Assembly (NCBI GenBank): GCA_038533155.1
Contig: JBCAZH010000002.1
Coordinates: 1-64,000 of the forward strand
Length of the DNA: 64,000 nucleotides
From: CALBPI01 sp038533155
GTDB taxonomy: Bacteria; Pseudomonadota; Gammaproteobacteria; Steroidobacterales; Woeseiaceae
Direction of reading: 5' to 3'
The notes under the pieces are model-generated. The model had not been told where the DNA came from and searched no databases. It saw only the letters and a list, made by a program, of their open reading frames with translations. Positions 17,088 through 25,390 of the stretch are shown here, one piece after another. The stretch's first letter is position 1. Every line of letters begins with the position of its first letter. The translations under genes were made by a program, and so were the position numbers.

Positions 17088-17937
17088 CGCGTTTTTTGCT
17101 CTGCCAGAGTCTTTGGACAAAGATCACGCCAACGCTGACGCCGTAATCCTGTTCGAATAGCGGGGAGTTTTCGTTTGCGCTGCCGTTCAACAGTGCGTAG
17201 CTGATGCCGGCTGCCGCAAAGCGTCCATCGCCGCGCCACTGAAATCCAAACCCGACGCGCGTTTGCAGATAGCCGCCAGATGCTTCGAATGCATCGCGCG
17301 AAGCATTCGCGAACTCTGGTGGCACATCGAAAAAGTAGGACTGCAATCTGCGTGTTGCGAAAGACGATGACAAACTGACGGACCATTCGAACTGACGATC
17401 GGCGAACTCGTGCTCGTATTGAATCTCCGGGCTCGTGACGAATCCACGATCGCGCAGCCCGTCATCGTCGAAAGAGAACGCAGCGCGAACCGGCAACTCG
17501 AGCTTCAGTCGGCGCATCCCATCATTCCATTGTGCTAGCTGCACCTCGAGCTCGGGTCCCACTTCGAAGACAAACCCAAGGTCCGGCATGCCCGCGCGTG
17601 CAGCGACGTCATCGCTCTCGGCGTCGAAGGAACCGTTTAAGCTGACATCTAACTCGAAGCGGTCGTCCTGGAACAGGCGTCCTGAGGCGACGCTGCCATC
17701 GCCAATGCGCAAGAAATCTCCGCGATAGATCACCACCGGAAGTGGCAATCCGCGAGCGGTTTCCGATGCGGCACTTGGATAATCGGGTGTAAAAGCACCG
17801 CCGACGCCCGCGCCGATTTCCCAGAGCGGTAGACCCTGACCGGAGCCATCACTGTCCGGAACCTGTATCGATTGGCACCAGGCCGACGATGTCACCAAAC
17901 CAGCCAGAACGATGGACAGGCGCAGGATCAATTTCAT
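17041..17937 (-). CDS. MipA/OmpV family outer-membrane protein
   Basis: A 298-residue predicted outer-membrane beta-barrel. A signal peptide (MKLILRLSIVLAGLVTSSAW, then CQ) starts at ATG 17937; the open frame extends 26 codons upstream but the signal peptide fixes this start. The mature protein opens with LPLWEIGAGVGGAFTPDYPSA and continues in alternating aromatic strands, as in MipA/OmpV. The family includes MltA-interacting scaffold proteins and porin-like proteins. The start overlaps the end of the TetR gene by 4 bases, so the regulator may be co-transcribed and may control it. Confidence 0.8.
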   Translation of the reverse strand: MKLILRLSIVLAGLVTSSAWCQSIQVPDSDGSGQGLPLWEIGAGVGGAFTPDYPSAASETARGLPLPVVIYRGDFLRIGDGSVASGRLFQDDRFELDVSLNGSFDAESDDVAARAGMPDLGFVFEVGPELEVQLAQWNDGMRRLKLELPVRAAFSFDDDGLRDRGFVTSPEIQYEHEFADRQFEWSVSLSSSFATRRLQSYFFDVPPEFANASRDAFEASGGYLQTRVGFGFQWRGDGRFAAAGISYALLNGSANENSPLFEQDYGVSVGVIFVQRLWQSKKRVKPRRSTSPSKTQDR

Positions 17938-18530
17938 GGAATGAGGCCACGCATCAAATACTGTGGGAAGGTGCGCACGACCCTGGCGGCCGTCTCCCCG
18001 TCGCCATGAAACCACTTCGGGATCCAGTTGATCGCGCCCATGATTGCGTTGCCCGTCATCCTCACATCACAGTCATGAATGCTGCCATCGCCAATTCCCT
18101 GATCAAGTATTTTCTCGAATTTTGCGCTATGTTCCCGAGATAGTTGAAGAATATGCTCTCGGTCATCTGGTCGCAAAGAGGGGATCTCACTCATTATGGC
18201 GATCGGTCCGGCCTCGCCGCAGTGCGCGGCAACATGGCGTTGCACATAGGAGGTAGCCACCTCCAGTCCAGTACCGCCGGCCTCGATAGCGTCGTCCAGT
18301 GCCAGTTTGCCGATGGCGGCCGCGCGCTTATAGCACTCGTAAACGAGTTGTTGTTTGCCATCGATGTAGTAGTAGATCGCCGCATCGGTCAGGCCGAGAT
18401 GCGCGCTGACGTCTTTGAGCGATGTACCGCTATAGCCTTTTTCGTTAAAGCATCGAGCGGCGGCGCGCAGCAGCAATTCGCGCTTATCGCCAAATGCTGG
18501 CGTACTGGGCTTAGTTGAATCTGTTACCAT
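17934..18530 (-). CDS. TetR-family transcriptional regulator (IcmF-adjacent)
   Basis: A 198-residue repressor-type regulator. The N-terminal helix-turn-helix is clear (about 15-62): LLRAAARCFNEKGYSGTSLKD, then AHLGLTDAAIYYYIDGKQQL. The C-terminal ligand domain is divergent; a fatty-acyl-CoA-type ligand is an inference from context. It is divergent from icmF, with a perfect palindrome (18540-18557) between them. With a -10-like TAAAAT only about 9 bases before its ATG, its own message could be leaderless. Confidence 0.85.
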   Translation of the reverse strand: MVTDSTKPSTPAFGDKRELLLRAAARCFNEKGYSGTSLKDVSAHLGLTDAAIYYYIDGKQQLVYECYKRAAAIGKLALDDAIEAGGTGLEVATSYVQRHVAAHCGEAGPIAIMSEIPSLRPDDREHILQLSREHSAKFEKILDQGIGDGSIHDCDVRMTGNAIMGAINWIPKWFHGDGETAARVVRTFPQYLMRGLIP

Positions 18531-18543
18531 CGTTCCGTATTTT
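18515..18543 (+). promoter_or_regulatory. Candidate icmF promoter
   Basis: TTGAAT (18515-18520) and TATTTT (18538-18543) are separated by 17 bases on the plus strand. Transcription would begin near 18550, giving a leader of about 58 bases before the icmF ATG. The -10 overlaps the palindrome at 18540-18557. Confidence 0.45.
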
Positions 18544-18557
18544 AATGCAGATTAAAA
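18540..18557. promoter_or_regulatory. Perfect inverted repeat, likely TetR operator
   Basis: TTTTAAT-GCAG-ATTAAAA has 7-base perfect arms in the 77-base gap between the divergent tetR and icmF genes. The outer bases (CCGT / ACGG) extend the symmetry imperfectly. It overlaps the predicted icmF -10 and the start region of tetR, so a bound regulator could block both. Confidence 0.55.
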
Positions 18558-18586
18558 CGGCCAACCAGCCGGCCCGTTTTTCTTTT
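18554..18586 (+). terminator. Terminator-like hairpin in the icmF leader
   Basis: AAAACGGCC (18554-18562) pairs with GG-C-CCGTTTT (18571-18580) with one bulge, leaving an 8-base loop, and TCTTTTC follows. It lies between the candidate start site and the icmF ribosome site. Its 5' arm shares AAAA with the operator palindrome, so the two hairpins are mutually exclusive in RNA. Confidence 0.4.
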
Positions 18587-18607
18587 CTCCAGACCCCGGA
18601 GGTGCGC

Positions 18608-21600
18608 ATGAGCGTTGTCGCCAGCCAGGCTAGCGCTGCCGCGAAAGATCAGAACTCGGTACCGCTAAGATTTGTCACTGCTGCGTCGTTGTTCGACGGT
18701 CACGATGCTGCGATTAACATTATGCGGCGGTTGATCCAAAGCAAAGGTGCCGAGGTTATTCATCTTGGCCACAATCGCAGCGTTGCGGATGTGGTAAGAG
18801 CTGCTATCCAAGAGGACGCGGACGGTATTGCAATCAGCTCTTACCAGGGCGGCCACAATGAGTACTTCCGATACATGGTGGATATGCTTGCCGAACACGG
18901 TGCATCGCACATCCAAGTGTTCGGCGGCGGTGGCGGTACCATCACGCCCGACGAGATTTCCGACCTCATGGATTACGGTGTTGCACGGATTTACCACCCG
19001 AACGATGGGATGAATATGGGCCTCGATGCAATGATCGAGGACCTGATCGAGAAAACCCGGACCGCTAGGCAACAACGGATTGCCACACCGGAACCTGATG
19101 GCGAAATGGCGGGTCTGGCGGCGATGATCTCGGCGATTGAGCAGCAGCGGTTTGACGATGATGAGCTGGCGAAACTCAGAAAGACATGGTCCTTATCAGG
19201 CTCAGTTCCGGTGCTCGGAATCACAGGCACGGGGGGTGCTGGCAAATCGAGTGTGACGGACGAGCTGTTAAATCGCTTCACTCAGTATTTTCCTGATCGG
19301 CGGATTGCGGTCGTGGCTGTCGACCCAACCCGGCGCCGCACTGGTGGCGCGTTGCTCGGCGATCGTATCCGCATGAATACGTTGCGCCATCCGAACCTGT
19401 TTATGCGCTCAATCGCGACCCGGCGTCAGCACTTAGCCACCAGCGAAATGTTGGGCGACATTGTCGCCTTCCTGCGTCACTCCGGTTTCGATTTGGTGAT
19501 TGTAGAGACCGCGGGTATCGGCCAAAGCGATAGCCAAATTGTCGATCTTGTCGACTTCGCGATGTACGTCATGACATCCGACTACGGCGCCGCGAGCCAG
19601 CTCGAGAAAATCGATATGTTGGACTTCGCTGACCTCGTCGTGCTGAACAAGTATGACAAGCGCGGGGCCGAGGATGCATTGAGGGATATCCGCAAGCAGT
19701 GGAAGCGAAATCGATTGGCTTTCCAACTGCCCGACGAGGATGTGCCGGTATATCCGAGCATCGCGAGTCAGTTTAACGATCCTGGGCTCACGTGGATGTT
19801 CAATCAGTTGTGCCAGCGATTGTCCGAGAAACTGCACTTGGATGCGGAGCGTTGGAAACCTGCGATCAGTGTTACCAATAAAGAGTCTCGTGCGATGGCG
19901 TTGATTCCAGGCGCCCGCCAACGGTATCTCGCGGAGATCGCAGAACAGGGAAGGGCAATTAACTCGTCGGTAGAACGACAAGCGGAGCGTGCCAGCGCCG
20001 CTCAGCATTACTACGAGTCATTAAAGGCGCTTGAGGACCCGCACCTGCCGCGACCCCGCGAGCGCTTTGCTCCCGAGGCATTGACCGGGGAAGGCGATGC
20101 GACGCTACTCACTTTGCGGCAACGCTACCAGGAGGCGATAGGAGATCTCAGTGGCGAGGCGTTGCAATTGCTCGATGAGTGGCCGGCGCGACGACAAGGA
20201 GTGATGGACGATCAGTTTCAATACTCGGTGCGCGGAAAGATCATCACCGGCGATAATTATCGGGAAACACTGAGTCACCAGCGTGTACCGAAGATCGCGC
20301 CGCCGCGGACGGAGCATTGGGGCGAGCAACTTCGGTTTTTGATGCGAGAGAATTTGCCGGGTGCCTATCCGTACACTGGTGGCGTGTATCCGTATCGTCG
20401 TACCGGGGAGGACCCGATTCGGATGTTCGCGGGCGAGGGTACGCCTGAGCGCACCAATCGACGGTTTCATTTTCTGTCGAAAGGACAACCAGCTTCGAGA
20501 TTGTCTACCGCGTTTGACTCTGTGACGTTGTACGGCGAGGACCCGCATGAGCGACCGGATATATTCGGTAAGGTGGGTAACTCCGGCGTATCGATTGCGA
20601 CGGTCGACGATATGAAGAAGCTGTACTCTGGCTTCGACCTCTGTGCGCCTACGACGTCGGTGTCGATGACGATCAATGGTCCTGCTCCGATCATTCTGGC
20701 GTTCTTTATGAATACGGCGATCGATCAGCAAGTTGAGAAACATCTCGATGCGGTCGGTGGATGGGACGTCGCGAATCAACGGATCAACGAGTGGTTTGCG
20801 GATCGCCAGAAGCCGGCCTATGCAGGTGATATACCCGAGGGTCACAATGGTCTAGGTCTTCGTTTGCTCGGAATTCCAGGGCACGAGGTGGTCGATGCTC
20901 AAACCTACGACCAGATTAGAGCGGAGACGCTGAAGACGGTTCGTGGGACGGTCCAAGCGGATATCCTCAAAGAAGACCAAGCGCAAAACACCTGCATCTT
21001 CTCGACCGAGTTCGCCATGAAAATGATGGGCGATGTTCAGCAGTTCTTTATCGATCACAAAGTTCGCAACTACTACAGCGTGTCGATCAGTGGCTATCAC
21101 ATTGCTGAGGCCGGAGCTAACCCGATCTCCCAGTTGGCGTTTACGTTGTCGAATGGATTCACCATCGTCGAGTACTACCTCGCACGCGGCATGGACATCG
21201 ATGATTTTGCGCCGAACCTGTCGTTCTTTTTCTCGAATGGAATGGATCCGGAGTACACCGTGATCGGTCGGGTTGCACGGCGCATCTGGGCCCGTGCGAT
21301 GCGCGAGCGCTACGGTGCGAGTTCTCGCAGCCAGATGATGAAGTATCACATCCAAACCTCAGGGCGGAGTTTGCACGCGCAGGAAATCAGCTTTAACGAT
21401 ATTCGTACCACGCTGCAGGCGATGTACGCGTTGTTCGATAACTGCAACTCGCTGCATACCAATGCGTTTGATGAGGCGATCACAACGCCGACCGAGCAGT
21501 CGGTAAGGCGCGCTGTCGCGATCCAGCTCATTATCAACCGAGAGCTGGGTCTCAACTTCTGCGAGAACCCGTGGCAAGGATCGTTTATCGTCGACGCGCT

Positions 21601-22045
21601 AACCGACCTTGTGGAGGAGGCGGTCTACCAAGAGTTCGAGCGCATCTCGGAGCGCGGTGGTGTCCTCGGTGCGATGGATACGATGTATCAACGCGGCAAG
21701 ATTCAGGAAGAGAGTCTTTACTACGAAAGTAAGAAGCATGACGGCAGTCTTCCTTTGATTGGTGTCAATACGTTTTTGCCACCAGAGGGGCAGGAGGATG
21801 AGATTCATGAGCTGGAACTCATCCGTTCCACCGATGATGAGAAGCTGCAGCAAATCCGATCGGTTCGGGCTTTTCAAGCCAACGCTGCAGAACAGACCGA
21901 GTCGGCGCTTACGGAGTTACAACAAGCGGCGCGAGATCGCGACAATGTGTTTGGTGCGTTGATGCGCGCGGTTCAAGTCAGTTCGCTCGGTCAAATCTCC
22001 GAGGCTCTTTATGCGGTTGGCGGTGAATACCGTCGCAACATGTAG
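18608..22045 (+). CDS. icmF: Fused isobutyryl-CoA mutase (B12-dependent, with GTPase chaperone domain)
   Basis: A 1145-residue adenosylcobalamin radical mutase that interconverts isobutyryl-CoA and n-butyryl-CoA (or related pairs). Domain order is that of IcmF: N-terminal B12-binding domain with DGHDAAIN (His about 32) and FGGGGGTITPDE; MeaB-like G-protein domain with P-loop GTGGAGKSS (206-214), NKYD and ETAGIGQSD; then the acyl-CoA mutase barrel from about 580, with PYTGGVYPYRR and SVSISGYHIAEAGANP. This order differs from ordinary methylmalonyl-CoA mutase. Start is ATG 18608 after GGAGG; the frame extends 31 codons upstream without support. The crotonase gene follows after 5 bases. Confidence 0.9.
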   Translation: MSVVASQASAAAKDQNSVPLRFVTAASLFDGHDAAINIMRRLIQSKGAEVIHLGHNRSVADVVRAAIQEDADGIAISSYQGGHNEYFRYMVDMLAEHGASHIQVFGGGGGTITPDEISDLMDYGVARIYHPNDGMNMGLDAMIEDLIEKTRTARQQRIATPEPDGEMAGLAAMISAIEQQRFDDDELAKLRKTWSLSGSVPVLGITGTGGAGKSSVTDELLNRFTQYFPDRRIAVVAVDPTRRRTGGALLGDRIRMNTLRHPNLFMRSIATRRQHLATSEMLGDIVAFLRHSGFDLVIVETAGIGQSDSQIVDLVDFAMYVMTSDYGAASQLEKIDMLDFADLVVLNKYDKRGAEDALRDIRKQWKRNRLAFQLPDEDVPVYPSIASQFNDPGLTWMFNQLCQRLSEKLHLDAERWKPAISVTNKESRAMALIPGARQRYLAEIAEQGRAINSSVERQAERASAAQHYYESLKALEDPHLPRPRERFAPEALTGEGDATLLTLRQRYQEAIGDLSGEALQLLDEWPARRQGVMDDQFQYSVRGKIITGDNYRETLSHQRVPKIAPPRTEHWGEQLRFLMRENLPGAYPYTGGVYPYRRTGEDPIRMFAGEGTPERTNRRFHFLSKGQPASRLSTAFDSVTLYGEDPHERPDIFGKVGNSGVSIATVDDMKKLYSGFDLCAPTTSVSMTINGPAPIILAFFMNTAIDQQVEKHLDAVGGWDVANQRINEWFADRQKPAYAGDIPEGHNGLGLRLLGIPGHEVVDAQTYDQIRAETLKTVRGTVQADILKEDQAQNTCIFSTEFAMKMMGDVQQFFIDHKVRNYYSVSISGYHIAEAGANPISQLAFTLSNGFTIVEYYLARGMDIDDFAPNLSFFFSNGMDPEYTVIGRVARRIWARAMRERYGASSRSQMMKYHIQTSGRSLHAQEISFNDIRTTLQAMYALFDNCNSLHTNAFDEAITTPTEQSVRRAVAIQLIINRELGLNFCENPWQGSFIVDALTDLVEEAVYQEFERISERGGVLGAMDTMYQRGKIQEESLYYESKKHDGSLPLIGVNTFLPPEGQEDEIHELELIRSTDDEKLQQIRSVRAFQANAAEQTESALTELQQAARDRDNVFGALMRAVQVSSLGQISEALYAVGGEYRRNM

Positions 22046-22050
22046 AACTT

Positions 22051-22818
22051 ATGAGCAATGATTTGAAGTCCGAGCCACACCTGCTTGCTCAAAGAGACGG
22101 TGAGGTACTCACACTGACGCTCAATCGACCGGATGCGCTCAACGCCATCACACCCGAAATGCTCACGCAGCTGGCAGACGGGCTTGAGGCGGCGTCGGTC
22201 GATGATGCATTGCGAGTCGTCGTCATCACAGGTTCGGGCAGGGCGTTCTCCGCAGGCGTCGATTTGAAGTCGTTGGGTGGCAGGACCCTGACGGGGGGCA
22301 TGGTCGGAGATATTCTTGATGTGCCCGCTAGGCGGGCATTAAGTTGCATGAGTCGGATGCCGCAAGTCGTGATCGGAAAATTGAATGGTCACTGTTTTAC
22401 CGGTGCGCTGGAGTTGGCGCTGGGTTGTGACCTTTTGTTTGCGGCAGATGAGGCGAAGCTCGGTGATACTCATGCGAAATGGGGGGTGCGACCGACTTGG
22501 GGTATGTCGCAAAGGTTGCCGCGCCGGATCGGCTATGCGCGAGCACGTTACCTCGCACTGACGGCGCGCTCATTTTCGGCGACGAAAGCTCACGATTGGG
22601 GGCTGGTTAATGGCGTCTGCCCGGCGTCGGAATTAGACGCGTTGGTCGATCAACAGATCGAGGCCATACTCGGTAACAGTGCGGATGTGATTGCTGCCTA
22701 CAAGGATCTGTGGCGACGATCTGAAGGCTTGCCCCTGGACGAAGGGCTCGCGCTTGAGTCGGACACTCAATATGACATTCGCGATACCAATGAACGGTTG
22801 AAGGACTTCTTGTCATGA
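22051..22818 (+). CDS. Enoyl-CoA hydratase/isomerase family protein
   Basis: A 255-residue crotonase-fold enzyme. It has TLNRPDALNAITPEML, the oxyanion loop GRAFSAGVDLKSLGG, a second loop NGHCFTGALELALGCDLLF and GDTHAKWGVRPTWG. Compared with classic hydratases, the second catalytic Glu region carries THAKWG, so the reaction is uncertain. It lies 5 bases after icmF and overlaps the thioesterase by 4 bases, which points to butyryl/crotonyl-CoA handling in one transcript. Confidence 0.84.
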   Translation: MSNDLKSEPHLLAQRDGEVLTLTLNRPDALNAITPEMLTQLADGLEAASVDDALRVVVITGSGRAFSAGVDLKSLGGRTLTGGMVGDILDVPARRALSCMSRMPQVVIGKLNGHCFTGALELALGCDLLFAADEAKLGDTHAKWGVRPTWGMSQRLPRRIGYARARYLALTARSFSATKAHDWGLVNGVCPASELDALVDQQIEAILGNSADVIAAYKDLWRRSEGLPLDEGLALESDTQYDIRDTNERLKDFLS

Positions 22819-23264
22819 CCGAGCCCGGATCGCTGAGTGCTCTTGGAATTCCCGACTACGAAGGAACTTACCTCGACTTCCTCGGATTTCGAGTGGCTGC
22901 GTCGGAGCGTGACTTTGTTCGTATTGAAATGCCGCTGTCGAAGCAGCACACCAACACGCTGGGGATGGCCCACGGTGGCATCATTATGAGCCTGCTGGAT
23001 ATCGCTGGCGCATTCTGCGCGCATGCAGGTTCGGATCAGCAACGGGTGTCGATTACGGTCAGTCAATCCACGAGTTTTATTCGTGCGGTTACCGGCGCAA
23101 TATTAGTTGCCGAAGGCCGTGTGGTCCGTCGGACCAGTTCGACGGCGTTTACCGAGTCACACATACTCGATCCTTCGCTCGGGGAAGAACGAGAGGCGCA
23201 AATCTGTGCTCAGGCGCAGTGCGTGTTTCGGCTACGCGACCGCGACCGTTCTCGCGTTAGTTAG
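22815..23264 (+). CDS. PaaI-family hot-dog thioesterase
   Basis: A 149-residue acyl-CoA thioesterase of the PaaI/YbgC-like hot-dog superfamily. It shows NTLGMAHGGIIMSLLDIAGAF (helix with the HGG motif) followed by VSITVSQSTSFIRAV and ILVAEGRVVRRTSSTAFTES. It probably releases free acid and CoA from stalled intermediates. It is translationally coupled to the crotonase before it, and its last 4 bases overlap the convergent P450 gene. Confidence 0.83.
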   Translation: MTEPGSLSALGIPDYEGTYLDFLGFRVAASERDFVRIEMPLSKQHTNTLGMAHGGIIMSLLDIAGAFCAHAGSDQQRVSITVSQSTSFIRAVTGAILVAEGRVVRRTSSTAFTESHILDPSLGEEREAQICAQAQCVFRLRDRDRSRVS

Positions 23265-24622
23265 CGCCGCGGCGTCAGTTTTAACGGCAGCCCATCGACG
23301 GGTTTAGGTATTGGTACTTGTTGCATACGCAGTTGGTGACCTGCCGGCAGCGCCAAGTCGAAATGATTGACGAGATCGCGCAAGAACACCTTTGCCAAAA
23401 TTTGCGCGAAGTGCATACCAATGCACTTGTGTGCACCGCCGCCGTAGGGTGCAAAGGCAAACGGATGCTGGCGATGCTCCGCTCGCTCTGACGAAAAGCG
23501 ATCGGGATCGAAGCGGTCTGGGTGACTCCAAATCTGTGGGTCGTAGTGTGCACCATCGGGGGATACGCCAACCTGCACGTTCGCAGGAATGCGGTGACCC
23601 AGAAACTCAAATTCTCTGACGCTGCGGCGCGGTATGTAAGGTACCGGGCCCCAGAGTCGCAGCGCCTCGTTAAAGAGCATCTCGCTGTCTGACAACTGGT
23701 CCAATTGTTCATAGCTGATTGGATCATCGCCAAACTGTTCAGCTTCTGCACGGAGTCGATCCTGCCACTCAGGGTAAGACGCTAAAGCGTGGGCAGCCGT
23801 CGTGAGAGAACTCGTGACTGTGTCGTGGGCGGCCATCATCAAGAAAATCATATGGTTGATGATATCTGCGTCGCTGTAACGCTGTCCTTCTTCATCGACC
23901 GTTTGGCACAGACGAGTAAACGTGTCCTGCATATCGCTCGCACGACGTTCCGGAATGCGGGACTCGAAAAACTGGCCCAGCCGACCCCGGGCTCTCAGAC
24001 CTCTCCATAGCGCAAGTCCTGGCACGGGGACTCGAACCACAGCCAATGATGCCGCCACCGTATCAATGAAGTCTTGGTTAAGCGCGTTTGCTCGCTCGTC
24101 GAGTTCTATGCCGAGGAATGCCACCGCAGCGTTGTCGAGCGTCAACTGTTTGATGGCTGGGTAAAACCGAAAATTCCGGGCGTCACGCCACGCCGCGAGG
24201 TGCTGCCGCGAAACGTCATGCATCGCTTTCATGTAATGCACCAGTGCATCTCGCTTGAACGCGGCTTGCATGATGCGCCGATGGAGGCGGTGTTCGTCGA
24301 AGTCCATCAACATCAGTCCTCGCGCGAACAGCCGACCGATGGAATGATCCCAGCCCTTAGCGCTCGAGAAGTTCTTGTCTCGGTCCTGCAGGACTAATTG
24401 CAATGCGTCGGCGCCACTGAGGGTGACCGTTCTTTGACCGAGGAAACGGATGCGGTAAACCGGCCCGTAAGTGTCGCGCATTCGGTGGGCCATGCTGCGC
24501 GGATCCGTCAGAAACTCGCGCGCGAGCCCAAAAAAAGGCACGCCGTCCTCGCCAGGGATGTGCATGACATCATCGCTTGCGCGCATGGCAGGGCCGCCGG
24601 GTTGCATGGCTTGTTCAGACAT
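23261..24622 (-). CDS. Cytochrome P450
   Basis: A 453-residue soluble bacterial P450. The heme-binding loop FAPYGGGAHKCIGMHFA carries the thiolate Cys (about 400). The I-helix has MAAHDTVTSS, the ExxR motif appears as NEALRLWG, and PERF-like DRFDPDRFSSER is present. No membrane anchor is seen. Redox partners are not adjacent; the ferredoxin at 54949 is a thioredoxin-like type and not an obvious partner. Substrate may be a fatty acid, terpene or sterol, judged only from surrounding genes. It is divergent from a TetR gene with a perfect palindrome between them. Confidence 0.93.
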   Translation of the reverse strand: MSEQAMQPGGPAMRASDDVMHIPGEDGVPFFGLAREFLTDPRSMAHRMRDTYGPVYRIRFLGQRTVTLSGADALQLVLQDRDKNFSSAKGWDHSIGRLFARGLMLMDFDEHRLHRRIMQAAFKRDALVHYMKAMHDVSRQHLAAWRDARNFRFYPAIKQLTLDNAAVAFLGIELDERANALNQDFIDTVAASLAVVRVPVPGLALWRGLRARGRLGQFFESRIPERRASDMQDTFTRLCQTVDEEGQRYSDADIINHMIFLMMAAHDTVTSSLTTAAHALASYPEWQDRLRAEAEQFGDDPISYEQLDQLSDSEMLFNEALRLWGPVPYIPRRSVREFEFLGHRIPANVQVGVSPDGAHYDPQIWSHPDRFDPDRFSSERAEHRQHPFAFAPYGGGAHKCIGMHFAQILAKVFLRDLVNHFDLALPAGHQLRMQQVPIPKPVDGLPLKLTPRR

Positions 24623-24665
24623 GGTCGCTCCGTCGCTGTTCCTTAAGTCGATGTTAAGTCACTTG

Positions 24666-24680
24666 CTTGTTGACAACAAG
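24666..24680. promoter_or_regulatory. 15-base perfect palindrome between P450 and TetR genes
   Basis: CTTGTTG-A-CAACAAG has 7-base perfect arms around one central base, midway between the divergent P450 (start 24622) and tetR (start 24729). A direct repeat TTAAGTC occurs nearby at 24643-24649 and 24654-24660. Position and symmetry are typical of a TetR operator controlling both directions. Confidence 0.6.
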
Positions 24681-24728
24681 TATTATTCAGGTCAGCATGA
24701 CCGCCGGTTCGGGTGATGTGAGCATTCA

Positions 24729-25370
24729 TTGACCTCCAGCAAATCTGCAGTCGAGACGGCGAGCACGACCTCGAAAACGCAAGCCGAGCGCGTCGCAGCG
24801 TCGGACAAGGCGTTGCTCGAGGCAGCGATGGCGTTGATTCTAGAGCGGGGCATGGACGGTACCACTTTGGCAGCGATCGGCGAACGTGCCGGTTATAGCC
24901 GAGGGCTTGCTACGTACCGATTCGGCTCAAAAGCCGGCTTGTTTCAAGAAGTTTCCAGCACAATTCAACGCCATTGGTCCGACTTCTTGCACGCTGCTGT
25001 TGGCGGTGCCACAGGCATCGAGGCGTTGTGCGGGGCCGCTACCGCTTTTCATGAATTCGTCAATCGGTTTCCGCAAGAAATCCGGGTCCTGCACATCCTG
25101 TATTATGGCGGCGCGGGACCCAATTCCGATGTGAGAGGGCTGGCAAAACAGGCATTCTCGCGTCAGGTCGCTGACGCCGAGCGCTGGGTGGAAGATGGCC
25201 TTGCTTCTGGCGCCATTCGATCGGATGTTGACGCCCGTGCTGTCGCCGCACAGTACGTGGCACACATTGCTGGCCTGACCTACATTTGGCTACTAAACCC
25301 GGGCGACATCAATTTCACCCGGATCCACAAAGACTTTATCCGTACGCTGCGCGAGCGGCTGGCGGCTTGA
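24729..25370 (+). CDS. TetR/AcrR-family transcriptional regulator (P450-adjacent)
   Basis: A 213-residue TetR-type regulator with helix-turn-helix at about 30-75 (MALILERGMDGTTLAAIGERA, GYSRGLATYRFGSKAGLFQEV). The C-terminal domain is all-helical and should bind a hydrophobic ligand. The only start that keeps the whole N-terminus is TTG 24729, which lacks a strong ribosome site, so a shorter form is possible. It leads the thiolase/FadJ/crotonase/dehydrogenase genes, only 20 bases ahead of the thiolase, and is divergent from the P450. Confidence 0.83.
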   Translation: MTSSKSAVETASTTSKTQAERVAASDKALLEAAMALILERGMDGTTLAAIGERAGYSRGLATYRFGSKAGLFQEVSSTIQRHWSDFLHAAVGGATGIEALCGAATAFHEFVNRFPQEIRVLHILYYGGAGPNSDVRGLAKQAFSRQVADAERWVEDGLASGAIRSDVDARAVAAQYVAHIAGLTYIWLLNPGDINFTRIHKDFIRTLRERLAA

Positions 25371-25390
25371 TCACCGACAGGAGATTTTCC

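Noticed and set aside
18554..18607. Cobalamin riboswitch in front of the B12-dependent icmF
   Set aside because: The space before the start is about 77 bases, far shorter than a cobalamin aptamer, and no B12-box-like sequence is present.
20105..20845. A 246-codon open frame antisense to icmF
   Set aside because: It has no ribosome site, an Arg/His-rich composition typical of a shadow frame, and no recognisable motif; the plus-strand protein is unmistakable.
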